Below, piece after piece: positions 1 through 15,977 of a DNA stretch of 64,000 nt; positions within the stretch are counted from its first letter, which is position 1, and every line of letters begins with the position of its first letter. This stretch comes from Piromyces finnis (lineage: Eukaryota; Neocallimastigomycota; Neocallimastigomycetes; Neocallimastigales; Neocallimastigaceae): NCBI GenBank assembly GCA_002104945.1, contig MCFH01000014.1:355001-419000 (forward strand), in the 5' to 3' direction. A program made the translations under genes and the position numbers. The notes below the pieces were generated by a model that saw nothing but the letters and a program-made list of their open reading frames with translations, did not search any database and was not told the DNA's origin.

Positions 1-3000
1 CTATTTTCCCAAATAGTTTTAAATTTATTATTATCCGTAGTTTATGTTTTTTTTATTATTATTATGAAACATATAATTATTTTCTTTTCATCTCCACAAC
101 GCTACTCTTACTATTTATGATATTAAATAAGCTATCTCAAACAACCTATTAAGAAATCCTTTTTTTTTTTATAATAAAAGAATAAACATTTGTTTTTTTA
201 AATTAACAAATCAATATATATTCCTTTTTTTTTTGTATAAGGAGGTAAATAATCTTTCATAATTGAGTAGTATTAACAGTAATAACAGTAGAAGTGGTGG
301 CAATGGTAATAGCAACAGCAGCAATAACAATTAATAAATAATAGTTCAATGGAAAAAGAATGATATGAATTTAATGAAATGAAAAAAGTTTATTTTTTAA
401 TTTATGAATCATTTAATTTATCTAAAAGAATCTCTAATACACCTTCCTTTTATAATTAATTAAAAGTCTCTATTCAATAAAGAAATATTATCATTTTTTT
501 TAAAAGGTCAAAATACACTATTTTTTTTTTTTAAAAAAGTCATTTTAAAGTTTTTCTTTTAATAAATATTCATTATCATATTATTAATTATTTGATTTCA
601 TTGGTAAAAGTACATTTAATTAATATAATTTAAATAACTATTTTTTTTTACTTTATTTTATTTTGAAAAAGAAATAAATAATAAAGGTTTATTGAATAAA
701 TAAAAAATTCAAAATAAATATGGGTATATTGATTGTGATAGTAAACTATTTATTATAATTAATTAATTATAAAATTCAATTAAGATACCATAAAATGTCT
801 AAAAAAAAAAAGGTTTAATGGGTTATAGTGAAAGAGTGATGTATGTAATATTAATTAATTGATATTTATATATTTAAAATAAATAAAAGTAAATATTAGC
901 ATTTTATTGTAGTTATATTTATAAGTATGACAATAATATTCTAATATACATTAATAGGTAATTAAATCTATCCATCTTTGTTTGTTAATGTCTATTTTGT
1001 TGATTTATTTCTTTTTAGAATTGTGGATTTAAAAATAGTATGAATTCTATACAGTATGCATAATAGAAATAATAATGTGTATTTGACGAACGCATACATT
1101 ATTTTTTTTTCTACCTTGCTTCATAGCATCCTTCCTTTGCTTGCCTACTATTTAAAGATTTCAATATTTAAAAAAATGTAGCATTTTAATAACTTCCTTT
1201 TATGGAAAGTTTTTTAGTATTAAAGTTTATATGATAATAAACAATATGAGTAATGATTAATTATAAACTTTAATTAATAATAAAATGCATAGAAAGATAA
1301 TGTTTAATTAAAATTAATTTTTAGATTCAAAATATACTTTAATTACAATTCATTCATATATTATTTCATATATTAATTTAAATTGAATTTAATTCAATGG
1401 AATATGACAATTTGGTATGACAAAGTGATTCAAAATTAAACTTTTAAAAAAAAATGGATCATTTTGAATAGGATAAAAAAAGATGGAGATGAGGAGGGAT
1501 GGAAGGTCATTTTTAGGTGGAGAGATTATTTTAGGAATAAGAGAAGAGGAAACTTTATAAAGATGTAAAGGAAGCATAATACATAATGGAATGAATAACT
1601 AAATGAATGAATGAATAGTTGAATGAATGATTAAATAAACATATATAAATAAATAAATAAATAAATAAAAATGATATATTGTATTTCTATAATTTAATTA
1701 ATAATGCATTCTTAATAAGAAACCTTACATATACAGAATAAACAAATGTAAGTATAGATGCATTATTTTCAATAGATATAATAATACAATACCAAACCTT
1801 TATTAACCTTCAAGAGGTTTGAGAAGGAAACTAAAGATGATTATTTGCTTTTTTTTTAGTAAAGTTGATATGATATTCTTTTACTTTTTTTTTCTTTTCT
1901 TTTAGGATTAATCCAATTTTCATTTTTTTTAATTGTGGTGTTTTTTTTTTTAAATTTCTTTTGTTTCAAAAAAGGTTGTACAATGCAATTAAAGGTATGA
2001 TCGCCTCTCTTGTGATACCATATTTATTTTGTTTAATCTTTAAATAATAACATATCTTAATGATCAGCCACAATCTATTTAGTGATGAAACATAGCATAA
2101 AACTTTTAATTAGGCATAATAATAGTAATATGAAAAACAACACCCTATAAAAAGGTCCACAGGTTCATTTTATTTTTTATATAATACCTATTATACATGT
2201 TTTTAGGCATAGAGGTATAAAAAGAAAAATGGATCAGCCATGCCTACATATAACTGAAATTTTAGAGTGGATGGCTAAATAATTTTCTTTATTAAATTTA
2301 AAAAACTTTTTTTTTTTTTATTTGATGATAAACCAGTAAAGCAGTAAAGCAACAATACTCTGCCCAACAACATTCAATTTCTAAAATGCTATTTTTTTAA
2401 GCAAAAGTTTTTCCCATCTTTTTTTTTTTTTTACCCAAAGTTCTGCCTGTTTTTTTTTTCAGACTCATCTATTCCAATATATTATTATAATATATTGGAT
2501 TAAATTCCATTTCAATTCAATTACTTTTTATTATTTCTGTTTCAAAACTATAAAAAATGAAATGACTCTAAAGTTTAATTTTAATATAATAAATTTAATT
2601 AAATAAATATATTACAATATACTGTAATATATTTATATAAAAGTATTCATTTTATTATTCATTTTATAGAAAGCCTACTGAAGAATTAATTAAAAAGCAT
2701 ATATTACATATTATTAAAATATATGATACTACATATAATAGAATGTATTCATATTATATCAGATGTATTGAATTGTAGGAAATAAAATAAGTTTAATTAA
2801 TACGAATAAAGATATATTTATTTTCTATTTAATATATTATATTTCATCATTAATTAGATTATATTCTAATATAAAGAGATATATATCATTGAATCGTATT
2901 TAATAGGAATCAATGCAAAACATTCCATAAAATTTAAATATTAAATTTTCTTGGTTGTCTTTTTTTTTTTTTTTTTTGGTAGGAAGAAGGAAGGTAAAAA

Positions 3001-3717
3001 AAGTATACCCAGAATCTACCAGCAACAATAATTTAAAGCGATGCTTGGGAAAAAAGCAAAGTTATAAAAGAGTTGAACAAATCAAAATTCCTTATTCAGA
3101 TCATCATCACTAAAAGTAATTGATTCTATGATGATTTAGGATGGTAATGAAAGAAATAAAAGGATCGTATTATAAGAGGTAAAGATGGTAAAGATTCTAT
3201 TGCCACATTAATGAATTCCATCCTAATTTATATACCGAAGAAGAATGATTTAGAATGATTATCCTTTACTTTTTTTAATCAGATTTGGTAAAAGTTGTGT
3301 ATTTTGGTATGAAATACCTTTTTATTATTTATGTTTTCTTTTTATCCATAATAATTATGTAATGGCCATTTTATTTCTTTTTTCTTTTTTTTTTTTTTTT
3401 TTGGATCTCTCTCTTTTTTTTTTTTTTAAAATATCACCACATTCATGGTTGTCTTTCTTTTTCCCTTAACATCTTTTAATTTATTTTTTTATTAATAAAT
3501 TTTATTTGATATAAAAATTTAGTTTTTATTAATTAATTTTAAAAAAAGGAAAAAATTAAAATTTTAAAAAAAAATAAATAGAAAAATAAAAAAATTTAAA
3601 TAAATTTTAATTTAAAAAAAATCCTCTTTTTTTCTCTTTTTTTTTTTTTTTTTTTTAAAAAGTAAAAATTCCTCTTTTTTTTAAAGAAAAAAAATAAAAA
3701 AGATTTCAACTAAATTT

Positions 3718-3752
<35 letters not shown>

Positions 3753-5380
3753 AGAGAAAAAAAAGAGAAAATAATTATTAAATAATAATAATAATAATAA
3801 AAAGGAAAGAATAATTGGTATATTCAATGCTTTTTTAATTTAGTATAAAATTGGTCTTTTTTTTTATTTTCTTTTTTTTTAAAAAAAAAAAGTCTTTTCA
3901 ATAAATATTTTTTTTTTTATTATTATTATTTCATTTTAATAATAATATATATTATTGTTAGAATTGTAATAGACAACACAACACTCACTGTCTATAAAGA
4001 ATATTTTTTATTGTTAAAAAAAAAATAGATAAATATTTTAATTTTTTTTAAAACAAAAAAAAAAAACAAAAAAGGTAAAATTGCGAAATTAAAAACAATT
4101 ATATAAAACATTAATTTTCAATAAATATTATTTCTTTTCTTTTTGAATGAAAGTTTGGTGAAACTAAAAACATATAGTTATTTGTTTATTTGAATATATA
4201 TATATGTATAAACAATTGAAAAGGAAATAATATTTTTTTTTTTTTTTTTGTAGTTTTTTAAACATTTTTATTTTGAGTAGAAAAAAAAATTGTAAAAAAA
4301 AATTGTAAAAAAAAAAAAAAAAAAATACGAAAAGAACAAAGACAAAAACAAATTAATATAGTATTTTCTTTTTTAAAAAAAGGATATATATAATGCACAA
4401 TATAATGGTTAATGTATTTATATACAAATACTTTCTATATTAAACTTTTAAATATCTATTACATGAAGGTATTACACATATTTTATAAAAGATAACAACA
4501 ATAGTCATTAATACAAAATTTATTGTATACTCATTTTTGAAAATAAAAACTAATTTTAAACTTTTTATATATATATTTTTTTATAACAAATATAAAATAA
4601 ACTTTTTTATAAAGATTTATAATATTACTTGATACAATAAAAAAAAATAAAAACGATAAAAAATAGTTGAGATTTTATAGTATATCATTTCTATATAGCG
4701 ACCGTTATCTAGCAATATCAAATATATATAATAATTAAGAAATATTTATATAATTTTATAATTGAAAAAAAAAGACAGTAATTTACACTACAAATTATCA
4801 AAAAAAAAAAAAAAAAAAAAAAAAAGAAATTCATTAATAAATAAAAAAAAAGACTTTTGTAAGTAGAAGAAGAAGAGAAAAGAATTTTTTTAAAATAGTA
4901 ATAGTAATTAAAACTATAGTATTTAAAGTAGTAACAACAACAACAACAACAAAACTTAAGAGTGACAACAAAAATATAGTTAGTTAATAATAATTGGGGT
5001 TTAAATTATAATATATTCCTTTTTTTTTTAATAACATTTGTACAGTATTTTTTTTTTTTTAAAAAAAATTAGATAAATCATAGTATAATATAATAATTAT
5101 TATATAAAACTATTTTCCAAACCATTAGATTTAATATTATAATATTGTTTCTAAATTGGAAAGTGTAAATTAAATATCATCTTAATAATTATATTAACTT
5201 TTAGTTGGGATAATATTTTTTTTTTTTTTTCTTGAACTCGAACAAATTGTATATTACGAATTGTCAAGAAAAGAAAATAAAAAAAATATATATTAAATCT
5301 GAGGATAATTATTAATAAAAAAATATATAAATAAAATTTGAGGATAATTAATAATAATATAAATATAAAATTATAAAATT
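1..5380. other. AT-rich intergenic region, no complete gene seen
   Basis: About 5.4 kb of A+T-rich DNA with many poly-A and poly-T tracts. Every frame is closed by frequent stops. I see a possible short terminal exon at 266-334, tetranucleotide (GAAT/TAAA) runs at about 1600-1670, a near-perfect palindrome at 2474-2498 and a short stem around 3969-3995. The last 500 bases before 5381 are probably promoter and 5' leader of the gene that starts there, but no motif could be assigned. Confidence 0.6.
266..334 (+). CDS. Possible 3'-terminal exon of a gene entering from the left (Ser/Asn/Gly-rich tail)
   Basis: This stretch reads as 22 codons of Ser, Asn, Gly and one Arg followed by TAA. It uses AGT, AGC, AAC and GGT codons that stand out from the surrounding A/T tracts. 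A stop lies just upstream in the same frame, so it can be coding only if an intron ends near 265-267, where an AG is present. Low-complexity Ser/Asn tails are common in the proteins of this genome. It could equally be a trinucleotide-like repeat. No function can be given. Confidence 0.2.
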   Translation, partial: SSINSNNSRSGGNGNSNSSNNN

Positions 5381-8300
5381 ATGTATTCAGCATCGTTAAG
5401 TCAACCAGAATCTTTAAAACAAAATGATGAGGATGATAGTTTTGGAGGTTCATTCAGTTTAAGTCAACCAAATTTAACATTAAATTCTTATTTGACTTCC
5501 CCTGATTACTCACCAAGATTATCATCCTTTCAATCCAATATCCGATCACCACCAGCAATAATGATGACATCTCTCAATGGACCTAAATCTTTTAATAATA
5601 ATGAAAATAATACATTACAAAATAGGAACCATGATGGTAACTCATTTTCATCATCAAAAGTGATATCAATAGATAATTTTAAGCATTCTAATTATTATGT
5701 TTCTCCAATTACCACACCAAAAATAGTATCTCCTGTATTAAGTAATGATGCTTTGGATTCATTTTCTCCATCCATAAAGTATTATCCTTTGTCCCCAGAT
5801 CATCCTGGAAGAAAAAATAGTTCATATGAAAAAAGAGGTAGAAAAAAGTCAGTTGTTCACGCTCTTGAAAATATTATTGAACCCAATCATCAACTTGATC
5901 CTGTACAAAATGAAATAAAAAAATCAAAGTATGAACGGAATTTTGATGAATATCAACTTGGAAATAATAAAAAGTGCAAGGTTCTTTATGAAGGTCAATT
6001 TAATCGTTGGATTGAAGAAGATCCCTATTCTATTTATTCTGATGATGTCATTCGTTTCTCAACAAAACCTTCCTCAACCATTGAACAACGTAATGATCTT
6101 TCTTTTGAAAGAATTGTCAGCCAAAATAATAATGGTTACTGGCAAAAAAATAATTTTTTAATCACCAAAAATGAAATCATTCTTTTCCCTAATGGTAAAT
6201 GGGATAATCGAGTGGTGGAGGTCATGACCATCACAGATGATATTAATATTTCCATTTCTAGTATTCTTATTGCAAGATTGGAATGGATCATTGAAGTAAA
6301 AACAATTGAAAGTAATGTATATACCCAAAGTAATTTCATCTATCAGACCAGTCAAGCCCATCATCATGAAAAGGAGGCCAAATCAAATCATGGTGATAGT
6401 GTAGAATCTAAAATGAATAAGGATGCTAAATTAGGAAGTGAAAAAAATAGCAATAAAACCAATAATGCTTCTACCACTTCTAATTCATCTCGTTCCGTTC
6501 AATGGATTCTTAAATTTTATGATCGTGAATCCATGCTTTACTTTATCTCCCTCATAAAATACATTCAAACTAAAAAAAGTAATAGATTAGCAAATGAAGA
6601 AAAACAGGCATGGGATATCCTAGAAAGTGATATCAGTAGTTTTAGTAGTAGTGAAGATAATGAGGAAAAACATGCTGCTCTAACAAAATCAATGTTTAGT
6701 TCCTTGCCTTTGGAAACAAAGCCAACAAACAAATTTGAAACTGCCTTTTTACCAACATTTAATTATGCCACCGGTTTTTCTTTCAATTCAAATGAACTTG
6801 GCCAAAATTCACATCCACCTCGTCGTGAAAGAACTTCATCTCTTGGGGAACATTACTATAATCCAGGTCTTGAAAGAAAGGGTAGTACAAAAAAGACAAG
6901 TCCTTTTTCACCCGTTTTAGAAACAAAGGGTGAATATTCTGAGTTTAATCTTAGAAACAAGTCTACCACCTATCTCAAGAGTCAACAACAACAACAACAA
7001 CAACAACCAAACCATGAAGAAAAACGAACAACCAAAGATTTAGATAAAAAAGGTTTAGAAGCTCTCACTAATGATGTTAATGCTCTATTGAAAGATTCCA
7101 TTCAAAAAGCAGAACTAGAAATTATGAAACTTCAGAACTGGAGTAATAATAGGCCTCATTCATCTATTAATAATGGAGTAGGATCCACTTCTGTCATTAA
7201 AGAAGAAGAAGAAAAAGAAGAAAAAGAGGCGGAAGAAGAAAAAAAAGAAAATAGAGGAAGCGAAGGAGAAAAAGAAGAAAAAGAAAAACACGGCAATAAA
7301 TCATTGAGTTCACCGAAAACAAATTGGCAGGGTTCAAGAGATAGAACCGATAGAACTAGAAGATCAAAGATTAATAATTGGAATCCTAATTCAAGCGCTG
7401 CAATTTTTACCAACATTCAACTCTCTTATTTAGATATGTTGGAAAACAAAGCAAAGAATAAGATTATCAAGCTTAATAAAAGCTCAACCGCAACTTCAAA
7501 AGATACTACGGTTCAAACCAAATCGACCAACACCGAAAATCCTATAACAGAAGAAGAAAGCAATAGTAAAACAGAAAATTCAAAGTTAAAAACCTATTCT
7601 GTTCCACCCCAAAGACATCGTCGTAGTAGTTCTCTTACCCAAACTTTTATAAAGGATAATGAATTCATCGCCAGAAGAAGGGATAGTTTTTCTGCTGGAA
7701 GTAAAATTCATCCTATGGCTCTTCCACTTTCTTCCCCATCCTCAAAGTATAATTCCATTTCTACAGACCTCACCGGTATATCGGATGGTTCTTCTAGCAA
7801 TATTTTAAGAAAAGGTAGCTTAACAGGAATGAGTAATAATTCTAGTTTCTATTCACCTCGTTCTTCTTCCCTTTTCATGGACGATATTAACATTTTACAA
7901 AAGAATAGTCAAAAGAGAATATCTGGTGTATTTAGCCCAGATATGAAATCCAATTCCATGTTAAGCGCCTCGGCTGGCTCAGAAATACCGGTGGTAGATC
8001 AAAAATCATTAAATAATGACTTTAATTTATTCCAATATGGCATATCCTCTAATGATAGTGATGGTCCTATTCAGCGTCATTCAATTCAATCCAATGGCAG
8101 TCATAATTCCTTAGATAGTAGTGGTGAAGCTATCGGTTATAGTACTTCGAAATCAACACCTGATGTTGGTCAAGTCTTGACGGTATTACAAAAAAATGGT
8201 TTAGAAGGGATTGATTTACCTATTCCTCCAATAAAGGAAGATGATTATTCCACCCCATCTACTGGTGTTAAAAATACCATCACTCCTCCAAGACGTTCTT

Positions 8301-9193
8301 CAAGCTACCATAGAGTGTGTAATAGTACTGGTAGTATTAACATGATGGAACCATCATTATCTTTATCTCAGCCTTTGGCCACCATCACCACTTCTACCAT
8401 TTCCTCTTCGTCTAACCATTTAAATCCTAATACCGCTGTAACCGAAGGTCGTTCAAGAAGTGGAAGCAAAACTTTCCTTTATTCCCTCTATCGTTCAAAT
8501 AGTGCAAGAAGTGCAAGAAGTACGAGAAAGGGCTTTAATACTTATTTGGATACGAACGTAAAATTATCCAATAATGGTCATGTGTCATCAACAAGTATGA
8601 CACCGCTTGATACCAAAGATAGTGACAATCCTCGAATGAGTAATAAGGATAATGACATGAACAAAAATGAAGCTTTTTATACTTCGGATATAAATTATCA
8701 TCCTTATATGATGGATTTGAAATCCTCCAATGAGCTTTACCTTGCTTCCCTTCAACAACAAATTCAACAACAACAGCAACAGCAGCAACAACGTCAATTT
8801 TCAATGATGCCAAATTCACCACCTTTAAATAATTCCAATTATTCTTCTGTTTTGGTTTCACCAACCGTTCCAGGAAACACATCATTCTCCAATAGTCATA
8901 TCAATATTCATTCTCAACCTCAATCACCAGTTATTTCTCATATTCAACCAAATACATTTACTGGTGGTATGAATGATAATAATTATGATTCTTCATTTTC
9001 TTCTTCATCCAAATCATTACTTCTCAAGTATTCTGATTCCCAAAATCAATTAGTGACCGTTGATTTAAACGACGAATCCATAATTCCTACTTCCTTTTTA
9101 AAAAATTATCCAAAGAATAATTCAACAACCGTCAACCCAGTGATTAGAAATTCTTTAAAAATTTTAAATATATTGGAACAAACCTATCTTTAA
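5381..9193 (+). CDS. Large Ser/Gln-rich protein with a PH-like domain
   Basis: Single-exon reading frame of 1270 residues. Residues about 200-400 carry the only ordered-looking segment. It has an aromatic, basic strand pattern (YWQKNNFLITKNEIILF near residue 252) and ends in a helix with an invariant-type Trp (QWILKFYDRESMLYFISLI near residue 374), with a low-complexity insert between them. This layout suggests a split pleckstrin-homology fold, which would bind phosphoinositides or protein partners at a membrane. The rest is disordered: poly-Gln near residues 535 and 1125, an E/K-rich stretch near 607-637, and many basic-x-Ser sites (RRRDSF, LRKGSL, PRRSSSY) that resemble PKA/AGC kinase or 14-3-3 sites. 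The start is the first ATG after a stop-rich leader. The PH call is inferred from pattern only. The exact family is unknown, though a signalling scaffold is plausible. Confidence 0.75.
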   Translation: MYSASLSQPESLKQNDEDDSFGGSFSLSQPNLTLNSYLTSPDYSPRLSSFQSNIRSPPAIMMTSLNGPKSFNNNENNTLQNRNHDGNSFSSSKVISIDNFKHSNYYVSPITTPKIVSPVLSNDALDSFSPSIKYYPLSPDHPGRKNSSYEKRGRKKSVVHALENIIEPNHQLDPVQNEIKKSKYERNFDEYQLGNNKKCKVLYEGQFNRWIEEDPYSIYSDDVIRFSTKPSSTIEQRNDLSFERIVSQNNNGYWQKNNFLITKNEIILFPNGKWDNRVVEVMTITDDINISISSILIARLEWIIEVKTIESNVYTQSNFIYQTSQAHHHEKEAKSNHGDSVESKMNKDAKLGSEKNSNKTNNASTTSNSSRSVQWILKFYDRESMLYFISLIKYIQTKKSNRLANEEKQAWDILESDISSFSSSEDNEEKHAALTKSMFSSLPLETKPTNKFETAFLPTFNYATGFSFNSNELGQNSHPPRRERTSSLGEHYYNPGLERKGSTKKTSPFSPVLETKGEYSEFNLRNKSTTYLKSQQQQQQQQPNHEEKRTTKDLDKKGLEALTNDVNALLKDSIQKAELEIMKLQNWSNNRPHSSINNGVGSTSVIKEEEEKEEKEAEEEKKENRGSEGEKEEKEKHGNKSLSSPKTNWQGSRDRTDRTRRSKINNWNPNSSAAIFTNIQLSYLDMLENKAKNKIIKLNKSSTATSKDTTVQTKSTNTENPITEEESNSKTENSKLKTYSVPPQRHRRSSSLTQTFIKDNEFIARRRDSFSAGSKIHPMALPLSSPSSKYNSISTDLTGISDGSSSNILRKGSLTGMSNNSSFYSPRSSSLFMDDINILQKNSQKRISGVFSPDMKSNSMLSASAGSEIPVVDQKSLNNDFNLFQYGISSNDSDGPIQRHSIQSNGSHNSLDSSGEAIGYSTSKSTPDVGQVLTVLQKNGLEGIDLPIPPIKEDDYSTPSTGVKNTITPPRRSSSYHRVCNSTGSINMMEPSLSLSQPLATITTSTISSSSNHLNPNTAVTEGRSRSGSKTFLYSLYRSNSARSARSTRKGFNTYLDTNVKLSNNGHVSSTSMTPLDTKDSDNPRMSNKDNDMNKNEAFYTSDINYHPYMMDLKSSNELYLASLQQQIQQQQQQQQQRQFSMMPNSPPLNNSNYSSVLVSPTVPGNTSFSNSHINIHSQPQSPVISHIQPNTFTGGMNDNNYDSSFSSSSKSLLLKYSDSQNQLVTVDLNDESIIPTSFLKNYPKNNSTTVNPVIRNSLKILNILEQTYL

Positions 9194-11433
9194 AAAAAAA
9201 AATATATAAATGCCAATTGATACTAAAGATTTGAAAAAAAAACAAAAACAAAAGGTATCAAGAAACAAACAAATGAACAAAAAAAAAAAAAAAAAAAAAA
9301 AAAAACCTCTCCTTTTTTTGTTAACTTGAAATAATTAATTCCTACAATACTAATCTTTTCTCTCTTACAAAATTCTTCCTAAACTTTTGAACATTTTCAA
9401 AAAATCAAATTTAAAATCTTTTTTTTTTTTTTTTTTTTTTATTTCTTATTTATTGAAAAAAAAAAAAAGATAGTTATGTGTAAATATTACATAAAATTCT
9501 GTCTGTCTGTTACTAATTACATATAAATATATATGTATTTTTTTTTCTTCTTCAAATCATTCTTTTATTATTTGTTAATAGTCGATTTTTTTTTTTTTTT
9601 TTTTTTCATTGTGTTTTTATTATTATTTTATTTTTAAAAATATATATTCGTTTTATTATTATTATTATAGTTTTTATTAAAAAAAAAAAAAAATGTAAAT
9701 AGCTTAAGGAAGAGTAAAAGGATAACTAAAAAATATATATAAAAGTAAAAGAAAATTTTATATATATAGATGTATACCTTTTTGTAAAAAAAAAAAAAAA
9801 GTAAAATAATGATAATAATAATGCTGATAATAATAAATAATAATAAAATAATAATAATAATTGATCAATCATAATATTATGTATAAATATAAAGTGGAAA
9901 TAATTTTACATAAAAGAAAGAAAGAAAAAAAAAAAAAAAAGAAGATTACAATGAAAGAAAAATATTATTCTAAACAATATTCATAATTTTAATCAAGTAA
10001 AAAGACTAAATAAATTCTACTATAAATCCATTCAATAAAAACAAAAAACGAAAGAGAAAAAACAAAAAAAGACAAAGTAAATTTTATTATAAGCCAATTC
10101 AATAAAACAAAAAACAAAAAAAAACAAATAATAATAATAATAACAATAATAATAATTATCATAATAAAAGTTTTGAAAAAAAAAAAAAAAAAATGCAAAT
10201 ATAAAATGACAAAAAAAAAAAAAAAATATTATTAATATAAACACTATTCTTATATAATAACCATTTCTAATAATTATATAATATATATATACAAATGATT
10301 AAAATTTAAAAGTGATATCAAATAAATAAAGCAAATAATATTTTATAATAATATGATGATGATGCATAAAAAAAGTCATAATAATTTGTAGTGTAAGTGT
10401 TGTTTAAAAGTATAAGCATTAAAAAAAAAAAAGGAATTTTTTTGAATAATTATTCAATAATGAAAATAAAATCCTTTTTTTTATCTATGGAAATGGAAAT
10501 ATAGGTTTTATATATATATAGTTTTCAAAATTCTGAGACTTGTATAAAAATATTAATTATTTTTAATAAATTATTAAAAAAAAAAAAGTTATATTTCCAT
10601 TTCTTTTTTTAATTTTTATTATTATTAATATTTTTAATTAACATCTTTTAAAATGAACTTTAATAATATTAATAATTAAGAAATTATAAATTAATTTATT
10701 TTTTTTTTTTTAAATAATTAAAAGTAATCTTTTTTCTATTTTTTATTTTTTCCTTTATATATATGATATTTTAAACATTTTAAATCCACAAAAACAACAA
10801 CAACAAAACAAAAAAAAAAAACATTTAAATAATCTTTATTAATATAGTATAATCTAATTACTGAACAATAATAATAATAGTTTTATTATTATATACATAG
10901 CATCATTTCTTTGTAGTACAATACATCTATGTTCTGTCATTATTGTTAACCATTAAAGAAATCTCTATAAAAATTAAATAATATATTAAATAATAATTAT
11001 AATTAGGTAGCATCTACCTTTTTATATATTATATACTGTTAAAAAAAAAAAAAAAAGATAATGAATATTTGTAAAAAAAAAAAAAAAAAAAGAATTATAG
11101 TTTTCTTAGTGTTTCTGAATGATTCTATTTTGCACAAAAAAAAAAAATAAAAAAATTCTTAATTAAATAAAAATTAATTTTTTTTTTTTTTAATTATTTT
11201 AAAGTTTAAAAATATTATATTTTATATATTAATTTTTTTTTCTTTTTCTTTTCTTTTTTGTTATTTTATTTCTGCTTTTAAAAATTAAATTTAAATTTTA
11301 TCCTTAATAAAAAATTAATTCTTTCCTTTTTTTTTTTATTATAGATATTGTTTTTATTCAAGTTCACTTTTTATATATAATACATTATACCTATTTATTT
11401 AATTATTAATTTATACCTATCTAATATATAAAA
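9194..11433. other. Intergenic region between the PH-like gene and RUVBL2
   Basis: 2.2 kb of A+T-rich sequence with poly-A/T tracts, AAT runs around 9835-9860 and 10125-10165, and TA dinucleotide runs. No reading frame with amino-acid complexity is present. It should contain the 3' end of the upstream gene and the promoter of RUVBL2, but I could not fix either signal. Confidence 0.6.
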
Positions 11434-14848
<3,415 letters not shown>

Positions 14849-15769
14849 ATGGTATTAATAAGAAAGGAAAATAAGTAAACAACCAAACAAAAAAAAAAGT
14901 AGAAAGATAGAAAGAGGGGGAAAAAAAAAAGATAGGATAAATGAGTTATTATAGAAATTTTATACATTTATAATATATCAACCTCTTTTTTTCTTTTTTC
15001 TTTCTTTCTTTCTTAATCACCGATTATAATCCTTTTTTATATTTAATTAATTATTTATTTATTTTGTTTTTTTTTTTTCTCCATTAATACTTTTTTTTTA
15101 AAAAAAAAAAAAAAAAGAATATATATATATAAATAGTTTTTAATAATAATTATATGTATTATTTATTTATTTATATATATATTATCATTTAACATTATTA
15201 ATTTTGATAATGACAATCATATTTTATTCTAATTATATAAATATATATATAAAAAAAATATCTATTAAAAATAATGATTTAAAAAAAAAAAAAATACTTT
15301 TCATTTAAAAATGAATGACCATTGATATCAAAAAATATATATATAAAAAAAAAAAAATAAATAAAAATATATAAAAAAAAAAAAAAAAAATGGATATTAC
15401 TTAAATATAAGGATGACATGTGTTTATATGAAGGTTGTAGGATTAAAGAAGTAATATTGGATTTTAATAGAGATTACCATAATATATGTATATTTTTTTT
15501 TTTTTTAAAAAAAAAAAAAGAATAATTCATTAAGATTAATAATATAATATTATTATTTTTAATGAAAATGTAAGTTATAAGATATTAAGAAAAATAACAA
15601 TTACATTAGAGGATCTATTCGATAAATTTCTTTTTTTTTCAAATGATATTCAAATAAAATTAAATCTTTTATTTTTTTTAAAAAAAAAGGTTTTACTAAA
15701 AGGATAATATTAATAAATAATATGTATATATGTATATGTGGTAAGATAGTGGCCATCAAATTCTCAATA
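14849..15769. other. Intergenic region downstream of RVB2
   Basis: A+T-rich, with homopolymer tracts and TA runs. Contains the 3' untranslated region of RVB2 in its first few hundred bases. Nothing else recognised. Confidence 0.6.
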
Positions 15770-15977
15770 TGAGTTTTTTTAATAGCTTTATGGAGCTACT
15801 AATGATAGAAAGGATTGTAGTTTATTCAAATGTCTTTGCTTCACCATACCAATTTGTAGCACATCCTAAATCAAGAAGAAATGTAAAAAGAATAGTTATA
15901 AATTAAAAAAAAAAAAGAATTGTCAAGAAAATTAAATGAATAAGTTCGGTATTCTGTAAAAACCTCTAAAAATTCTA
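15740..15977 (-). mobile_element. Truncated, decayed 3' fragment of the LINE also present at 19380-23190
   Basis: Several blocks match the larger LINE in the same orientation: the GGAGCTACTAAT block (15792 against about 19659), the TTCATTCAAATGTCTTT-like block (15822 against about 19750), the AGTTATAAATT block (15893 against about 19833) and the TGTCAAGAAA...TTCTAATA block (15919-15977 against about 19921-19975). Relative to the larger copy it lacks two internal segments. Read on the minus strand it still encodes the residues just after the C-terminal zinc finger (EYRT...FLDN). Its 5' truncation point coincides with the start of a hexanucleotide array. Confidence 0.8.

Noticed and set aside
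7156-7416. Ser/Phe-rich minus-strand frame opposite the PH-like gene
   Set aside because: It is the antisense of Glu/Lys-rich codons, and a strong gene is on the other strand.
8535-8885. 116-residue minus-strand frame
   Set aside because: Antisense shadow of the PH-like gene; poly-Gln reversed gives the Val/Leu runs.
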